Assembly: GCA_023159155.1 (NCBI GenBank)
Contig: JAJNNX010000002.1
Location: 124,001-188,000, forward strand
Direction: 5' to 3'
Origin: Ustulina deusta
Taxonomy: Eukaryota > Ascomycota > Sordariomycetes > Xylariales > Xylariaceae
DNA length: 64,000 nucleotides
Part shown: positions 63,389-64,000 of the stretch, piece by piece
Layout: each line of letters starts with the position of its first letter
Numbering within the stretch: position 1 is the stretch's first letter
Position numbers and translations under genes: made by a program
The notes under the pieces: model-generated
Databases searched by the model: none
Seen by the model: the letters and a program-made list of their open reading frames with translations, nothing else
Told to the model about the DNA's origin: nothing

Positions 63389-64000
63389 ATGGCCTACCAG
63401 TCCCAGGACGCTTACCCACGACCCGACTTCGTTCATACGAATCACAGATGGGCGCCCATCAATGACCAGTGGACGATTATTTTCGACGACGAAGACGTCG
63501 GGCTGAAGGAGTCGTGGCACATCAACGGCGTGCCCGATAAGGTTTCCGCCAGTGCCTCGTCGGGCCCCAGCAGCGCCGAAGCCGAGGCGGAAGCCCAACG
63601 GCTCGCCGCATTCCCCGAGCTCATCGCGAAGGGATTCCAGGCCCGGAAAGACCAGACTCGCGAGAATGCGAAGAAGCCTATCAACGTGCCGTTCACCTTT
63701 CAGACACCGGCCTCGGGTCTCCGCGAAACGGATGCCCATGAGGTAATGTGGTACGAGCGACCCGTCTCGGACCCCCGCGCCAAGGCCGAGATAGACGCTA
63801 GCGACCGCGTGCTCGTCCGATTCGGCGCAGTGGATTACGATGTCACACTCTGGGCGTCGGGGCACCTTGTCGGCAAGCACCGAGGCGGGCATGTGCCCTT
63901 CGATGTTGACATTACCGACGCCCTGGATAGCGTGCGGAAGAGCACCGGGAAAAGTGAGCTTCAGCTGGTCTTGCGTGTCCAGGACTCCCCCTATGACCTG
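63389..64000 (+). CDS. Glycoside hydrolase family 2 protein, N-terminal part (runs off window)
   Basis: 204 codons are visible from ATG 63389, without a stop. The frame shows the GH2 sugar-binding jelly-roll: MWYERPV, then VLVRFGAVDYDVTLWASGHLVGKH with the GH2 pattern W-x-x-G-x-x-V-G-x-H-x-G-G, followed by VPFDVDITDAL and ELQLVLRVQDSPYDL. GH2 enzymes include beta-galactosidases, mannosidases and glucuronidases; the catalytic TIM barrel lies beyond the window, so the specificity is open. There is no signal peptide (MAYQSQDAYPRPD), which suggests a cytosolic enzyme. The start has good context (caacaacATGGCC). It lies ~300 bp from the RIP-mutated block. Confidence 0.85.
   Translation, partial: MAYQSQDAYPRPDFVHTNHRWAPINDQWTIIFDDEDVGLKESWHINGVPDKVSASASSGPSSAEAEAEAQRLAAFPELIAKGFQARKDQTRENAKKPINVPFTFQTPASGLRETDAHEVMWYERPVSDPRAKAEIDASDRVLVRFGAVDYDVTLWASGHLVGKHRGGHVPFDVDITDALDSVRKSTGKSELQLVLRVQDSPYDL

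Overview
The window is nuclear DNA of a filamentous ascomycete (Pezizomycotina, most likely a Sordariomycete). Genes are split by short 50-80 bp introns with GTAWGT-like donors and CTAAY branch sites. The genes include a Zn2Cys6 regulator and a PNP-NACHT-ankyrin NLR. A 31-kb block carries the marks of RIP (repeat-induced point mutation). The genus cannot be named from sequence alone.

Layout. 1-5.1 kb: a broken NLR gene with two in-frame stops. 6.3-7.8 kb: a Zn2Cys6/AT-hook regulator, three exons, minus strand. 8.5-10.9 kb: a long, mostly disordered unknown protein. 11.25-11.62 kb: a small three-exon LYR-motif gene resembling the SDH assembly factor SDHAF1. 13.2 kb: a 62-residue one-helix membrane protein. 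13.9-15.7 kb: a five-exon MFS sugar transporter. 15.7-19.07 kb: a gene-poor gap.

19.07-31.57 kb is a compact housekeeping block: COX17 and tubulin cofactor A (divergent), THO7, COG4 and SUA5 (divergent), coatomer zeta, and MCM4. The genes alternate in divergent and convergent pairs with gaps of roughly 0.1-0.6 kb. They serve mitochondrial respiration, tubulin folding, mRNA export, Golgi trafficking, tRNA modification and DNA replication. I see no pathway link between them. A GH2 glycosidase gene begins at 63,389 and runs off the window.

32.0-63.1 kb is extremely AT-rich and has no credible gene. It can be read as layers of LTR retrotransposon insertions. An outer element (118-bp LTRs, 5-bp target duplication agctc) landed between MCM4 and the GH2 gene. 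Four copies of a second, ~6-kb LTR element (LTRs ~235 bp) then inserted, each still bounded by its own 5-bp duplication: copy A alone, and copies E > B > C as a three-deep nest. All are RIP-mutated. A 268-bp solo LTR of a third family (duplication cttta) is not RIP-mutated. The 16 differences between the two outer LTRs are all transitions and lie toward the inner ends, so the mutated zone fades out inside the LTRs.
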